From the NCBI RefSeq assembly GCF_014656415.1, contig NZ_BNCJ01000022.1, positions 1-62,536 of the forward strand: a DNA stretch of 62,536 nt, in the 5' to 3' direction. Below the pieces are notes generated by a model, which did not search any database, had not been told where the DNA came from, and worked only from the letters and a program-made list of their open reading frames with translations. A program made the translations under genes and the position numbers. Positions 62,498-62,536 of the stretch are shown one piece after another; within the stretch, counting starts at the first letter, position 1; every line of letters begins with the position of its first letter. Source of the stretch: Seohaeicola zhoushanensis. Lineage in GTDB: Bacteria > Pseudomonadota > Alphaproteobacteria > Rhodobacterales > Rhodobacteraceae.

Positions 62498-62536
62498 TCA
62501 CGCCGTTGCGGCGAAGTCGGTGCCGTCGCGGATCAT
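62498..62536 (-). CDS. Possible 3' end of a gene cut by the window edge
   Basis: On the minus strand the last bases read as an open frame of twelve codons, MIRDGTDFAATA, ending in TGA at 62498-62500. This may be the C terminus of a gene whose body lies outside the window. It is too short to name. Confidence 0.3.
   Translation of the reverse strand: MIRDGTDFAATA

Overview
The window looks like chromosome or large-replicon DNA of an alphaproteobacterium, most likely a Rhodobacteraceae (Roseobacter-group) member. Reasons: high GC with long chains of ATGA/GTGA-overlapping genes, a BKACE enzyme, an Anbu operon, an RTX/type I secretion locus, a HrcA-type CIRCE box in front of groESL, and a structured intergenic element built around AAATATCTCCGG that I remember from this family. 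The assignment rests on recognition of protein families, not on a search.

Layout. (A) 0.2-10.4 kb: an apparently accessory block. It holds groESL with CIRCE, a small basic protein, a Crp/Fnr regulator, and two divergent sets of small lineage-restricted genes, several overlapping by 4 nt. The rightward set contains two transglutaminase-like proteins and a secreted seven-fold Cys-repeat protein. (B) 10.4-11.5 kb: no convincing gene, with one strong terminator. (C) 11.5-22.4 kb: one long catabolic operon (M20 peptidase, HpaB-type monooxygenase, GntR, ABC importer, flavin reductase, RidA, DadA-like oxidase, DUF1028, nitrilase), probably for a nitrogen-containing compound. (D) 22.4-29.0 kb: TetR-controlled RND tripartite efflux pump with two tandem operators. 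(E) 29.1-34.2 kb: acyl-CoA dehydrogenase, then a LysR-linked DoxX/DODA/glutathionyl-hydroquinone-reductase operon, then a TetR. (F) 34.3-40.1 kb: flavin monooxygenase, BASS transporter and two NAD(P)-binding enzymes in one overlapping operon, then BKACE and another SDR. (G) 40.3-44.2 kb: the complete Anbu operon. (H) 44.5-46.1 kb: EamA transporter and CoxG-like protein. (I) 46.1-48.3 kb: a low-GC two-gene insertion encoding a ParA-like ATPase and a HEPN protein, the best candidate for an undescribed defence or stress system. (J) 48.4-51.9 kb: ABC-2 exporter, LipB, FrnE-like DsbA protein, tRNA-Leu(GAG). (K) 52.0-60.9 kb: two LuxR-type regulators around a structure-rich 720-bp intergenic region, a type I secretion ATPase and adaptor, and a large RTX protein with an unusual number of cysteines behind a structured leader. 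(L) 61.1-62.5 kb: BON-MscS channel and possibly the end of a further gene.

How the genes fit together. Regions C, E and F are substrate-specific catabolic or detoxification operons, each with its own regulator. Region K is a regulated secretion locus in which regulators, exporter and substrate are adjacent, but no outer-membrane TolC partner is present. Region A combines protein-folding and small stress-type genes. Region I differs sharply in base composition from both flanks, which supports recent acquisition.
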